Shown here piece after piece: positions 35,777-45,500 of a stretch of DNA of 64,000 nucleotides. Every line of letters begins with the position of its first letter. Within the stretch, counting starts at the first letter, position 1. The DNA lies in NCBI RefSeq assembly GCF_024704725.1, contig NZ_JALIQS010000015.1:1-64000 (forward strand). Reading direction: 5' to 3'. The position numbers and the translations under genes are program-made. This stretch comes from Shinella sp. CPCC 101442 (GTDB lineage: Bacteria; Pseudomonadota; Alphaproteobacteria; Rhizobiales; Rhizobiaceae). A model generated the notes under the pieces. That model did not search any database and was not told the DNA's origin. It was given only the letters and a program-made list of their open reading frames with translations.

Positions 35777-35793
35777 CGAATGTCACTGTCGCT

Positions 35794-36423
35794 ATGAAAT
35801 GTGAGGCCACAGACTTGAACCAGGAACTTGAGACTTACGCCCGGATATGCGACGCCGTCGCCCTGCTCTTCCAGCCGTTTGCCGAGGTCGTGCTGCATGA
35901 TCTCGCGACCGAGAAGGTCGTCTATCTCGCGGGCAATTTTTCCAAGCGGGAAATCGGCGAACCGTCCCTGCTGCACGAGATCGATTTCCAGCCGGACGAA
36001 CGCCTGATCGGCCCCTACGAGAAGGTGAACTGGGACGGCCGGTCGATCAAGGCGATCAGCGTCGTGCTCTCAGACCATCTCGGGAAACCTGCCGCGGTGC
36101 TTTGCATCAATGTCGATCTGTCGGACTTCCATTCGGTGATGCGCACCCTTTCGACGCTGATCCGGCTGCCGGAGGACAAAGCGAAGCCCGCGAGCCTGTT
36201 CAAGGAAGACTGGCACGAGCGGATCAACGAATATATCCAGCAATGGACCCACGCCCGCGGCATCCGCATCACCGACATGACCCGCCAGCAGAAGCGCGAA
36301 CTCGTCGTGGCGCTCTCCTCCGATGGCGCGTTTTCCGCGCGCAATTCCGCCCCCTACATATCCCGTGTGCTGGGGCTCGGCCGCGCGACCGTCTACAAAT
36401 ACCTCAATGAAGGCAATGCATGA
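35794..36423 (+). CDS. YheO-like PAS + HTH transcriptional regulator
   Basis: 209 aa from the ATG at 35794 (225 aa from 35746, which would cover palindrome 2). The N-terminal half has the YheO/PAS_6 pattern (ARICDAVALLFQPFAEVVLH, then VVYLAGNFSKREIG). The C-terminal half has the HTH_22-type helix-turn-helix (VLGLGRATVYKYLNE). Regulators of this type often control divergent amino-acid catabolic genes. It is coupled to the ornithine-cyclodeaminase-like gene by a 4-bp overlap. Confidence 0.8.
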   Translation: MKCEATDLNQELETYARICDAVALLFQPFAEVVLHDLATEKVVYLAGNFSKREIGEPSLLHEIDFQPDERLIGPYEKVNWDGRSIKAISVVLSDHLGKPAAVLCINVDLSDFHSVMRTLSTLIRLPEDKAKPASLFKEDWHERINEYIQQWTHARGIRITDMTRQQKRELVVALSSDGAFSARNSAPYISRVLGLGRATVYKYLNEGNA

Positions 36424-37403
36424 TGATCAACCTCTCGCTGGACGACCTCAAGTGCCTGCCGATTGCTGACTTCGCCGTCGATGCCATCCGGGACGCCTAT
36501 GTCGCGATAGTCGACGGTCGGGCGAACATTCCCCCGGTCGGCTACCTGCGCCTCGAAGCGCAGAATGCCGACTGCCACATCAAGTACGGCTATATCGCGG
36601 GTGACGACGTCTTCGTGGTGAAGATCGCCTCCGGCTTCTACAACAACCCGCGCCTCGGGCTGCCGTCGAGCAACGGCATGATGATCGCCATCTCCTCGGA
36701 CACCGGCCAGGTGGTGGCCACGCTCTATGACGAGGGCTGGCTGACCGACCTCAGGACCGGCTTCGGCGGCGCCATCGCGACGCTCGCGCTTTGCCGGCGA
36801 GACAGCCTGTCCATCGCCGTCGTCGGATCGGGCACGCAAGCCCGCCAGCAGATCAGGGCCCTGTCCGCCATCTCGGAACATCGGCTCACCTTCCGCAACT
36901 GGGCACGCGACGGCGCCAGGGCGGCCACCTTCGCTAGCGACATGGCGTCGGAAGGGTTCTCCGTCGCTGCAGAGCCCGATCTTGTGGCACTGTGCGCGAC
37001 AGCGGATGCGATCATCACCACGACGCCGTCGACCGAGCCGCTCGTCATGGCCGACTGGATCCGGCCCGGCACCCATATCACCGCTCTCGGCGCCGATGCC
37101 CCTGGCAAGCAGGAGCTGCAACTTGACCTCCTCGCGCGCGCTGCAGTAATCGCAGTCGACTCCCGATCGCAGTGCGCGGACCACGGAGAAATCGCGAAGG
37201 CAGTCATAAGCGGGATTCTGGACCCATCCGAATGCCCGGAACTCGGGGCTATCCTCAGTGGTTTGGAACCCGGGCGGACCTCCGATGATCAAATTACCAT
37301 AGCTGATCTTACCGGTGTCGCAACGCAGGATATCGCCATAGTGCGCGCGGCTCTGGCCGCGTTGAAGCACAAGGGTTCCAACCGTAGGGATCTTTCCGTA
37401 TGA
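36420..37403 (+). CDS. Ornithine cyclodeaminase / mu-crystallin-family protein
   Basis: 327-aa NAD(P)-dependent enzyme. The Rossmann motif VVGSGTQARQQIR and the substrate segment TDLRTGFGGAIATLALCR are present, and NNPRLGLPSSNGMM is typical of the family. Such enzymes reduce imines or cyclic imino acids, or deaminate ornithine. In ectoine and hydroxyaspartate-like pathways an OCD-family protein (EutC type) pairs with a dehydratase, as here. ATG overlaps the regulator stop. Confidence 0.88.
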   Translation: MMINLSLDDLKCLPIADFAVDAIRDAYVAIVDGRANIPPVGYLRLEAQNADCHIKYGYIAGDDVFVVKIASGFYNNPRLGLPSSNGMMIAISSDTGQVVATLYDEGWLTDLRTGFGGAIATLALCRRDSLSIAVVGSGTQARQQIRALSAISEHRLTFRNWARDGARAATFASDMASEGFSVAAEPDLVALCATADAIITTTPSTEPLVMADWIRPGTHITALGADAPGKQELQLDLLARAAVIAVDSRSQCADHGEIAKAVISGILDPSECPELGAILSGLEPGRTSDDQITIADLTGVATQDIAIVRAALAALKHKGSNRRDLSV

Positions 37404-37632
37404 ACCTCAGAAGTTAACAGAAGCGGCGACACCAGCGTCTGGGTGAAGGCTTGCCGGGTTTCGGTGCGGCCACATCCTTTGCCGCCGCTCTGATATGTTC
37501 CATGACCATTGCCTGAAACATTGCTGCAGGTGGCTTGGGTGAAATTTCGCCCTGCGTTCTGGCATGAAACAGTCCGATGTTCCACTATGGGATGACATCG
37601 CCTTCGCGATTGGGCACGATCCTGAGATAGGG
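37404..37632. other. Intergenic stretch before MITE copy B
   Basis: No convincing gene. A minus-strand frame ends with DAGVAASVNF, which resembles the C-terminus of an outer-membrane barrel, but nothing upstream supports it. Likely relic DNA. Confidence 0.35.
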
Positions 37633-37781
37633 TGTTGATTGTTGCCTGAATTTGACCCGGATTGTTAGTTCACCGTGACCCACGCGTAGCCAGAAGAACG
37701 CTTTTTCCCCAAGCCTTTGTGTCGCTTTAGCCGGGACAGCGCCAAATGAAAAACTGGGTCAAATCCAAGCGATATTCAACA
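37633..37781. mobile_element. 149-bp MITE-like element, copy B
   Basis: Same length and orientation as copy A, with five differences by eye. Left terminus TGTTGATTGTTGCC, right terminus GATATTCAACA, forming an imperfect 28-bp terminal inverted repeat (about 22 matches). It is followed directly by GCAGGA, which also precedes copy A. Confidence 0.8.
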
Positions 37782-38008
37782 GCAGGAGGAACTCTATAAC
37801 GCGAGGTATCCCTTTCCGGCGGACTGAGGCGATGAAATCGATCCCGAGCGGTTTCTGCTGACGCTAGAGTAGGTGGCGGGGAACTCTGCGGTTTCGATGT
37901 AGTTGTTACACACAATCCAACACTGGAATATCCTCCGAATGGAGGGAAGGGGAGTATCAATTTGCTGTAGCCGGAGCATTCCGGCGCAAACTTGTCAGGA
38001 CCTTGATC
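37782..38008. other. Intergenic region between mobile unit and glycan cluster
   Basis: No gene recognised; open frames here are short. It should contain the promoter of the 38009 gene. An AGGA site at 37997-38000 serves that gene. Confidence 0.4.
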
Positions 38009-38938
38009 ATGAATTCCCCAGGGGTGGCAAAGGTCGATTGCATTGTCGTCGGCGGTGGACCCGCCGGCCTAACGGCAGCGATCTATCTTGCTCGTTATCA
38101 CCTATCCGTTGTCGTGTTCGACGATGAGAGCAGCCGAGCCGCGACCATTCCTATATCTCATAATCATGCGGGGTTTCCCGACGGTGTCAGCGGTGTTGAT
38201 CTCTTGATGAGGATGAGGTCGCAGGCGGAAAATTATGGTGCGAAAATCGAGCGTAAGAAGGTCACGGGGCTTCGGATTTGCGACGGAGTTTTTAATGTGG
38301 TCTTCAATAGTGGAAGCCTGCGCGCAAGGTCCGTCCTTCTTGCGACCGGTGTCGCAAATCACAGGCCTGCAATGCCGGACGCCTCCCACGATGAAGCTGT
38401 TGCCCACGGACTGCTGCGGTATTGCCCGGTTTGCGACGGGTTCGAGATCACTGACAAAAGAGTGGGGGTTATCGGTGCGGGCACGAATGCTTTTCGCGAA
38501 GCTGTCTTTCTCCGGAGCTACACTAGCGATCTGACATTAGTCTCTGTCGCGGGGAAGCATGGTCTCTCGGATGAAGAGGCGGCACGGTTGAATGAGCATG
38601 GGATTGCGGTCGAACCCGGGCCGATCACCTCGATCGAAGTTGGAGCGGAGCAGATAACAATCACGACGCCGTTACGTTCTTTGCACTTCTCAGCTGTCTA
38701 TCCGGCACTCGGATCCGATGTTCGTTCCGGACTCGTTTCTGCCATTGGCGCTGCGTTGACACCGGAGGGATGCGTCGTTGTCGACACCCACCAGAGAACG
38801 ACGATACCGGGCCTTTACGCTGCAGGCGACGTGGTGATTGGTCTGGATCAGATCAGCCACGCCATGGGGCAAGCGGGCGTTGCAGCGACAACAATCCGAA
38901 ACGACCTCTGCGAGATTACGACCCTAGTCCGTCCATAG
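38009..38938 (+). CDS. Thioredoxin-reductase-like FAD oxidoreductase
   Basis: 309 aa. N-terminal FAD dinucleotide fold CIVVGGGPAGLTAAIYLARY, a redox-active CPVC pair (139-142, in RYCPVCDGFE), a second dinucleotide site KRVGVIGAGTNAF and the FAD-end motif GLYAAGDVV. The CPVC differs from the CATC of canonical TrxR, and the family includes disulfide reductases acting on unusual thiols. The ATG at 38009 with AGGA 8 nt upstream is preferred to the TTG at 38003. It leads the glycan gene cluster, but the 275-bp gap to the next gene leaves co-transcription open. Confidence 0.87.
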   Translation: MNSPGVAKVDCIVVGGGPAGLTAAIYLARYHLSVVVFDDESSRAATIPISHNHAGFPDGVSGVDLLMRMRSQAENYGAKIERKKVTGLRICDGVFNVVFNSGSLRARSVLLATGVANHRPAMPDASHDEAVAHGLLRYCPVCDGFEITDKRVGVIGAGTNAFREAVFLRSYTSDLTLVSVAGKHGLSDEEAARLNEHGIAVEPGPITSIEVGAEQITITTPLRSLHFSAVYPALGSDVRSGLVSAIGAALTPEGCVVVDTHQRTTIPGLYAAGDVVIGLDQISHAMGQAGVAATTIRNDLCEITTLVRP

Positions 38939-39213
38939 TATGGAACATTCCTGGACGACCTTGGTTTCTCTTGCGAGGTCGTGACGTGTCAATCGGACAT
39001 GACGGAGATGGCGAACGCAGCGATTTTTCCGATTTCTCGTTGCGGGCAACGAAGCGCCAGGCGAGCGCCCAACCCGTCCGTCACGGCCTTGATTTCATCA
39101 TGCCGTCGAAGAACTTATCCCGGTCCAATGGCGGGCACCGCTATCGGTGTGCATTGGGAGTTTGCCCGCATATTTGCAGAGGACTTGACGTGGTGGAGCG
39201 CACTGCGCAGGAG

Positions 39214-40095
39214 ATGGAAAGCAGACGAGCACAACGCGCCGAACGTCGGCAAAAACAGCGTGATGCCAATGTTGCTCGCGCTCTCGCGATGCACGAGGTC
39301 CGCATGTCCACCAAGAAGCGCGCCACGATCGCGGCGACGTCTGATGAAGTAATTGGCGGAGTTCATGTGGGCTGCTCCGGTTGGTATTACTGGCACTGGA
39401 AAGGCGCGTTCTATCCCGCAGATGTTCCCTCGAGCCAAATGTTCGCGATCTATCAGGGTCATTTCGAGACAGTCGAACTCAATGCCCCGTTCTACTCGTG
39501 GCCGACGATCGCCGCCGTCAGAACATGGATTCGGCAGGCGGAACCAGGTTTTGTTTATACGATCAAGGTCTGCGAGCTGGTGACTCATATCCGGCGGTTT
39601 GAGGAGACAAAGTCCCTCATCGAGGATTTTTACTACATTGCCGACCTTCTCGGCCCGCAGATGGGTTGCTTCTTGTTTCAACTGCCGCCAAGCGCGCACT
39701 ACAGCCCCGAAATGTTGCATTCGATCCTGTCGCAACTCGACGCCCGCCGCAGAAACGTTGTCGAATTTCGGCACAAGAGTTGGTGGAATGAGGAGGTGTT
39801 CCTCGCATTCAAAGCCGCCGGGGTGATTTTCTGCTCATGCAGTGCGCCGCGCTTGCCTGATGAACTCGTAAAGACGTCGGAAGACATTTACATCCGCTTC
39901 CATGGTACCGAAAAATGGTACCGCCAAAACTATAGCGACGCAGAATTGCGTGTATGGGCGGAGCGCATCCGGTGTTGCGGCGCCCAAACCGTATGGGCGT
40001 ATTTCAACAATGATCGGGACGGTTATGCGATCGAAAATGCTCGGCGATTGACGGAACTGCTGAAGTCTCCTTCGCAGCAATCGGCAATCTCATGA
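39214..40095 (+). CDS. DUF72 (YecE-like) TIM-barrel protein
   Basis: About 293 aa from the ATG at 39214, close behind GCAGGAG; longer frames reach into the preceding gene. The N-terminus is basic and coiled (MESRRAQRAERRQKQRD). From residue 50 on the DUF72 fold is clear: HVGCSGWYYWHWKGAFYP, FETVELNAPFYSWP, FLFQLPPSAHYS, NVVEFRHKSWW, ending AYFNNDRDGYAIENA. The function of the family is unknown. The stop overlaps the next glycosyltransferase start (ATGA), so it belongs to the same translational unit. Confidence 0.85.
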   Translation: MESRRAQRAERRQKQRDANVARALAMHEVRMSTKKRATIAATSDEVIGGVHVGCSGWYYWHWKGAFYPADVPSSQMFAIYQGHFETVELNAPFYSWPTIAAVRTWIRQAEPGFVYTIKVCELVTHIRRFEETKSLIEDFYYIADLLGPQMGCFLFQLPPSAHYSPEMLHSILSQLDARRRNVVEFRHKSWWNEEVFLAFKAAGVIFCSCSAPRLPDELVKTSEDIYIRFHGTEKWYRQNYSDAELRVWAERIRCCGAQTVWAYFNNDRDGYAIENARRLTELLKSPSQQSAIS

Positions 40096-41252
40096 GAAAC
40101 AACGCCTCCCCCCGGCGGATCGTTGTCATTAGCGATTTTCAGGATGGCGAACGCGGTGAACAGGGAAATCCGGGGGTGGACGCCTTCCGGGCGAGATGGT
40201 CTTCCCTCACACCAGATGCTTTCGCTCCGACAACTGACCAGCGCAATGACCTATGCGTCAACGGAGGCTACCTGGAGCGTCTTCCTCTTGCCTGCATAAA
40301 GGCGGGCATTGTCGATCGCGGTGAAATCTGGACACATTGGCGTGGCGATTGTCCGCCCGCTGCAGATATGAAAAATGCTCCGTTTCTGATCAGACGAGCA
40401 TTCGTGATGAATGGTCCTGAGGCTCCGTTTGGTTCCAACGATATGTTGGCGCATATCCTGACCTTTGGGCCACCTGACATTCTGTGCGTATGGGGGCTTG
40501 GGGTAGCGGAAGACATCCTCCTCGCCTGCAAGTCCAGCTACAAAATTTACAATTCCATCGATGCACCGTCCCTGCGTGTGCCGCCCGAGGTCAGCCGTCA
40601 TTTCGATCTCGTGCTGACCGGCGCCGAGTGGCAGTCGCAGGAGGTTTGCGGCCGACATCCCCGTATGGAAACCGCCGTTCTCCCCATCGGGCCGGAGTTC
40701 GCCTCGGAAAGCACGTTCCATCCGATCGATGGCTCCAAAGACTATGACGTCATCTATGTCGCGGCGGCTCAGGGCTACAAGCGGCACGATATTCTTTTCG
40801 ACGCGATGTCAAAGCTCCCGCGATCGATCCGCGCCTTGTGTGTTTTCGGCTATGGGGAAATGAGCGAGACGTTGCGGGAGCAGGCTGTCGACCTAAATAT
40901 CAATGTCGACTTCGTCGGGCCGCCCGGCGTTCCTTTTGCCGATGTCAACCGATTGATGAACCGTGCAAAGATCGGCGTCGTCTGCGGCGTTGAGGATGGC
41001 GCGCCGGCAATCCTCACCGAATATATGATGGCCGGTTTGCCGGTGCTTGCGAATAGCGCGCTTCGCTGCGGACTTCAGTATATCACGCCGCAGACTGGCC
41101 GTGAGGTGCCCGCGGAACATTTTCATCAAGGCATCCTTGAGATGCTTGATACGACCTCCAGTTTCTCCCCACGGCAGACGGTTCTCGACAACTGGACGTG
41201 GCCGCACTCCATCCGGAAATTACAGATGTATATCAATTGTTTCGAATATTAG
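40092..41252 (+). CDS. GT4-type glycosyltransferase
   Basis: A 386-aa GT-B glycosyltransferase. The C-terminal half has the GT4 pattern YDVIYVAAAQGYKRHDILFD, VDFVGPPGV, then AKIGVVCGVEDGAPAILTEY and MMAGLPVLAN. The E-x7-E-like pair is EDGAPAILTE. The N-terminus is divergent (acceptor site). ATGA overlap with the DUF72 gene. Donor and acceptor unknown. Confidence 0.82.
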   Translation: MRNNASPRRIVVISDFQDGERGEQGNPGVDAFRARWSSLTPDAFAPTTDQRNDLCVNGGYLERLPLACIKAGIVDRGEIWTHWRGDCPPAADMKNAPFLIRRAFVMNGPEAPFGSNDMLAHILTFGPPDILCVWGLGVAEDILLACKSSYKIYNSIDAPSLRVPPEVSRHFDLVLTGAEWQSQEVCGRHPRMETAVLPIGPEFASESTFHPIDGSKDYDVIYVAAAQGYKRHDILFDAMSKLPRSIRALCVFGYGEMSETLREQAVDLNINVDFVGPPGVPFADVNRLMNRAKIGVVCGVEDGAPAILTEYMMAGLPVLANSALRCGLQYITPQTGREVPAEHFHQGILEMLDTTSSFSPRQTVLDNWTWPHSIRKLQMYINCFEY

Positions 41253-41298
41253 AACGGTTTCACTTTTTGCGGAACATTGCCACCACAAGGAGGTTTGC

Positions 41299-41328
41299 AT
41301 GCGACTCTCAAGCGCGGATCTACGATGA
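41299..41328 (+). CDS. 9-codon leader ORF coupled to the next glycosyltransferase
   Basis: Reads MRLSSADLR-stop. It is preceded at ideal distance by AAGGAGG, the strongest ribosome site in this cluster, and its TGA overlaps the ATG of the following glycosyltransferase (CGATGA). The glycosyltransferase itself has no good ribosome site, so translation is probably delivered by termination-reinitiation from this leader. Unusual and testable. Confidence 0.45.
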   Translation: MRLSSADLR

Positions 41329-42554
41329 ATTTTCCCACTTCAATTATCCCGGCCCCACACGCAGCGATAAACCGCGATGCGCCGTTGATTTGCTTTTCCC
41401 ATCTCAGATGGGATTTCGTTCTCCAGCGGCCGCAGCACCTGATGGCACGCTTCGCGAAAGAGTGGCCCGTTTTCTACTTCGAAGAATTCATCCCGACGGA
41501 TCACCATCTTGCTTACCTGGAAATCCATCCGTTCGAGGGGACGACCGTCAAGTCGGTACGTCCCCGCATTCCGCAAGGATGGAGTGCAGAGCGGCGCGAG
41601 CAGGCACTCGGAAAACTGCTCGATGAGCTTCTCGGGCTTTGCGGCGCACAGCGCCCGATCCTGTGGTTCTACACACCGATGATGTATGGCTTCGCGCGCC
41701 ATGTCGCCGCCGCCGCCGTTGTTTATGACTGCATGGACGAACTGGCCAACTTCAAGTTCGCCCCACCCGAGATCAAGAAGATGGAAGCGGCGCTCATTGC
41801 GCGGGCCGATGTGGCTTTTACGGGCGGATACAGCCTCTACGAAGCCAAGCGCCACCAGCATGGCAACATGCATCCGTTTCCCTCGAGCGTTGATGCAAAC
41901 CATTTCCGATCGGCGCGACTGTCGACGGCCGAGCCCTCCGATCAACGCCCGATCCCAAGCCCCAGGCTCGGCTATTACGGCGTCATCGACGAGCGCCTCG
42001 ATCTTGCGCTGATCGGTGCCGTGGCCCAGGCGAGGCCTGACCTGTCCTTCGTCTTCATCGGTCCGCTGGCCAAGATCACGGCTGACGACCTTCCGCGGGC
42101 GGCGAACATTCACTATCTCGGTCAGAAGCCATACAGAGAGCTTCCGCTCTATCTCGCGGGATGGGAGGTGGCATTGATGCCGTTCGCCCTGAACGAGGCA
42201 ACGAAGTTCATCAGTCCCACCAAGACGCCGGAATATCTGGCGTCCGGCCGTCCCGTCGTAAGCACGCCGATCAAGGATGTCGTCCGCCACTACGGCACAG
42301 TCCCCGGTGTTTTCCTTGCCGGAGATGCTCAAAGTTTTGCAAAGGCCTGCGACGACGCACTTGCTCTCAAGCGGCGTGGCACGGGCTGGCTGGCACCGAT
42401 CGATGCCATCCTCGCACGTTCTTCCTGGGATGAAACGTTTCTCGCCATGCGATCGCTGCTGGAAAAGGCAATCGTCCGGGCGGAAGCGCCGGAGCAGCCG
42501 CGTACGAGCAGTCGCCAGCATCTGGCGGATGCCGTGGCTATCGCCGCGCAATGA
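41325..42554 (+). CDS. Glycosyltransferase (GT-B, GT4-like)
   Basis: 409 aa from the ATG at 41325 (MNFPTSIIPAPHAAINRDAP). Pattern: ICFSHLRWDFVLQRPQHLMA, VYDCMDELANFKFAP, HPFPSSVDANHF, LGYYGVIDERLDLALIGAVA, then TKFISPTKTPEYLASGRPVV. This group of transferases is often found in exopolysaccharide clusters. Its start overlaps the stop of a 9-codon leader, and its stop overlaps the next gene by 4 bp. Confidence 0.85.
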   Translation: MNFPTSIIPAPHAAINRDAPLICFSHLRWDFVLQRPQHLMARFAKEWPVFYFEEFIPTDHHLAYLEIHPFEGTTVKSVRPRIPQGWSAERREQALGKLLDELLGLCGAQRPILWFYTPMMYGFARHVAAAAVVYDCMDELANFKFAPPEIKKMEAALIARADVAFTGGYSLYEAKRHQHGNMHPFPSSVDANHFRSARLSTAEPSDQRPIPSPRLGYYGVIDERLDLALIGAVAQARPDLSFVFIGPLAKITADDLPRAANIHYLGQKPYRELPLYLAGWEVALMPFALNEATKFISPTKTPEYLASGRPVVSTPIKDVVRHYGTVPGVFLAGDAQSFAKACDDALALKRRGTGWLAPIDAILARSSWDETFLAMRSLLEKAIVRAEAPEQPRTSSRQHLADAVAIAAQ

Positions 42555-45500
42555 ACAAAAACCGTTTGCGCGTTGTGCTTGCTACAGACAGCCTAAATCC
42601 ATCAGGCATGGGCGAGCACATGCTGACCCTCGCTCAAGCGTTCCAAGGCGAGTTCGATGTTGTGCTCGCCGCGCTGGACGCATCCGGACTGATTGCGCGT
42701 GCCGCGCGACGGGGCCTGGCTGTCAAGGCCATGGACGATATGCCATCCTTCGAGCGCTGGCTCCGGTCGTCCGATGTGTCATTGCTTCATGTTCATGCGG
42801 GAATCGGCTGGGAAGGACACACGATTGCACACGCGGGTGTTGCCTGCGCAATCCCCGTCATTCGTACCGAACACCTACCCTATTTGTTGACCGATAGAGA
42901 TCAGAAGGACCAGTTTCAGCGGTACTGCGCCAACCTGGCGCATCACATCGTGGTCTCGCAGGCGTCCCGGACGAGCTTTGAGGCCAATAACGTGGCTCCC
43001 GACAAGCTGACGGTCGTGACCAACGGCATTACTGCGCTGGATCTAGAGCCAGACAGCGAACGTGTTCGGTCTGAACTCGAGCTGGGAAGTGAAACGATCC
43101 TACTTACCGTAGCGCGTTTCACGGCGCAGAAAGACCATGCCTCCCTGATCAGAGCGATGCCGGCAATTCTTGCCGCTGATCCTTCGGTTGTCCTGCTCCT
43201 GGCGGGTGAGGGCGAGGAAAGTGAGAATGTCGAGGCGCTGGTCGGAGAGATGGCGCTTAGCGGTCATGTCCGGCTGCTTGGACAGCGCTCGGATATCGCA
43301 AGCCTGATGTCGGTGGCAGCACTTTTCGTCCTCCCATCACGCTTCGAAGGTTTGCCGCTCGCAGTGCTCGAAGCCATGTCTGTGGGGCGCGCAGTGGTCG
43401 CGACCAACATCGGCGGCACGGTGGAAGCGCTCGGAACGGATCATCCATTCCTCGCGGAACCGGCAGATCCAGCATCTATTGCGCAGGTCGTCATCGACGC
43501 GCTCGGCGACCCTGTACGCGTGGCCGCGGTCGGCGCAGCCGGAAGGCTGCGTTTTCAGCACGGCTTTTCAGCGCAGCGCATGGCTGCGGAGACGCAGGCT
43601 GTTTATCGGCGTTTTCTGTCCGAACGGACGGTCGCCCGACGAGGAGAGACCATGAACAGGACCCGCATCGGCTTTTTCGGCGTCGGGGGTATTGCCCACC
43701 GTCACCTCGATATTCTGGCCGGCTTCGAAGACGTCTCGCTCGTTGCATTCGCGGATCCGGATTTCGAGCGCGCCTTGCAAGCCGCGGCACGCTTTGGCGC
43801 GACAGCTTTTCAAAGCCATGAGGCGATGCTGGAGGCGGAGATGTTGGATGCGGTGTATATCTGCATCCCGCCCTTTGCGCATGGCGCGGCCGAACGCGCT
43901 TTAATCGAACAACGTATCCCGTTCTTCGTCGAGAAGCCCATTACGCTCGATATCGGCCTTGCGGAAGAGCTGAGTGCCGCAATCGAGGCGGCGAAGCTGA
44001 TCACCGCGGTCGGCTATCACTGGCGCTATCTCGATACGGTGGAGGAGGCGCGCGGGCTTCTCGCCGACAACCCGGCTCAACTTCTATCCGGCTATTGGCT
44101 CGATCAGACGCCTCCTCCACCATGGTGGTGGAAGAACGAAGGATCCGGCGGGCAGATGGTCGAGCAGACCACCCATATCATCGATCTTGCCCGCTATCTC
44201 GTTGGCGAAGTGACGGACGTCTACGGCCGCGTTGGATTTAAGGAGCGTCCCGATTTTCCGGGTCTCGACGTGCCCGCCGTCACGACGGCGAGCCTCACAT
44301 TCCAGTCCGGCGTCATCGCCAATATCGCATCGACCTGCCTGCTTGGCTGGAACCACAAGGTCGGATTGAATATCTTTGCCGACCGGTTGGCAATCGAACT
44401 CACCGACCATGACATCATGGTCGATGTCGGCGCCGGACGGCCGATCCGCCGGGCCGAAGGCGACCCGGTCTGGCGGGAAGACCGCGATTTCGTCGATGCC
44501 GTGCGGGGCGGGGAAAATCATATCCGTTGCGACTACGGCGATGCACTGGCCACCCACCGCCTTGCGCTGGGGATTGTCTCGTCGGCGCGCAGCGGTGAGC
44601 CGCTCAGTTTCCTTCAGCCCGTCCTGAGCCGCAATGCCGAAGCCCCGCTCGCGAACCAGCCACGCGCCGAGATGCCGGACGGGCTTCCGCCGGGTCATCG
44701 CGCCATCCGTTCCCTCGGCATCGAAAGCCCCGGCAAGGCATTCTTCCTCCGCTACGAGGAAGGTCCTCCGTCTGATGGCCAGGTACGACTGGAAACGCTC
44801 TATACCGGCTTTTCTGCCGGAACCGAGTTGACGTTCATGAAGAACACCAACCCATACTTCCACTCCCGCTTCGATGGTGGGCGCGGCGTGTTCGTCGAAA
44901 ATGAGCCGGACCTTCGGTATCCGGTGCCGTTTCTTGGTTATATGGAGGTTGCGCGGGTTTCGGACTCGCGCGCTGGCGGTTTTTCGAACGGCGACATCCT
45001 CGCTACGACCTATGCCCATAAGACTGGACATACAGCCGATCCATTCCACGACCTTCTTGTCCCGTTGCCTGCCGACGTCGATCCGATGCTGGGCGTCTTC
45101 GTTGCGCAGATGGGCCCGATCGCCGCAAACGGTATCCTGCATGCTGATGCGGACGCGCTCGGCTTCGCCGTCCCGTTTCTGGGCGCCGGCATCATCGGCC
45201 GCCAGGTCATCGTGCTCGGTGCGGGAACGGTCGGGCTGATGACCGCGCTCTTTGCTCAGAAGCTCGGGGCGTCGGACGTCATCGTTGCCGATCCCTCGGT
45301 CTTTCGACGTAATAGGGCGCAGGCCATGGGCCTTGCGGCAATGGGGGAGGATGACGCATGGCAGCACGCGAAAGCGCTTTGGCATAACGGGGTAAGCGAT
45401 CGGGGGGCCGACATCGTGTTCCAAACTCGCGCCTATGCGCAAAGCCTACATGTGGCGTTGAGGGCGCTTCGTCCTCAGGGCACGGTGATTGATCTCGCCT

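Larger units (their letters stand above)
28596..37781. mobile_element. Putative composite mobile unit bounded by two MITE copies
   Basis: The two 149-bp elements are directly repeated. GCAGGA lies immediately outside the left copy (28590-28595) and the same GCAGGA immediately outside the right copy (37782-37787), while the inner flanks do not match. This is the signature of a single transposition of the whole 9.2-kb segment with target-site duplication. The cargo is the amino-acid utilisation operon, its regulator and relics of other genes. The 6-bp match could be chance. Confidence 0.5.

Noticed and set aside
44084-45442. Minus-strand frame of 452 codons opposite the fusion gene
   Set aside because: Shadow of the Gfo-MDR part, with no motifs and unnatural composition.
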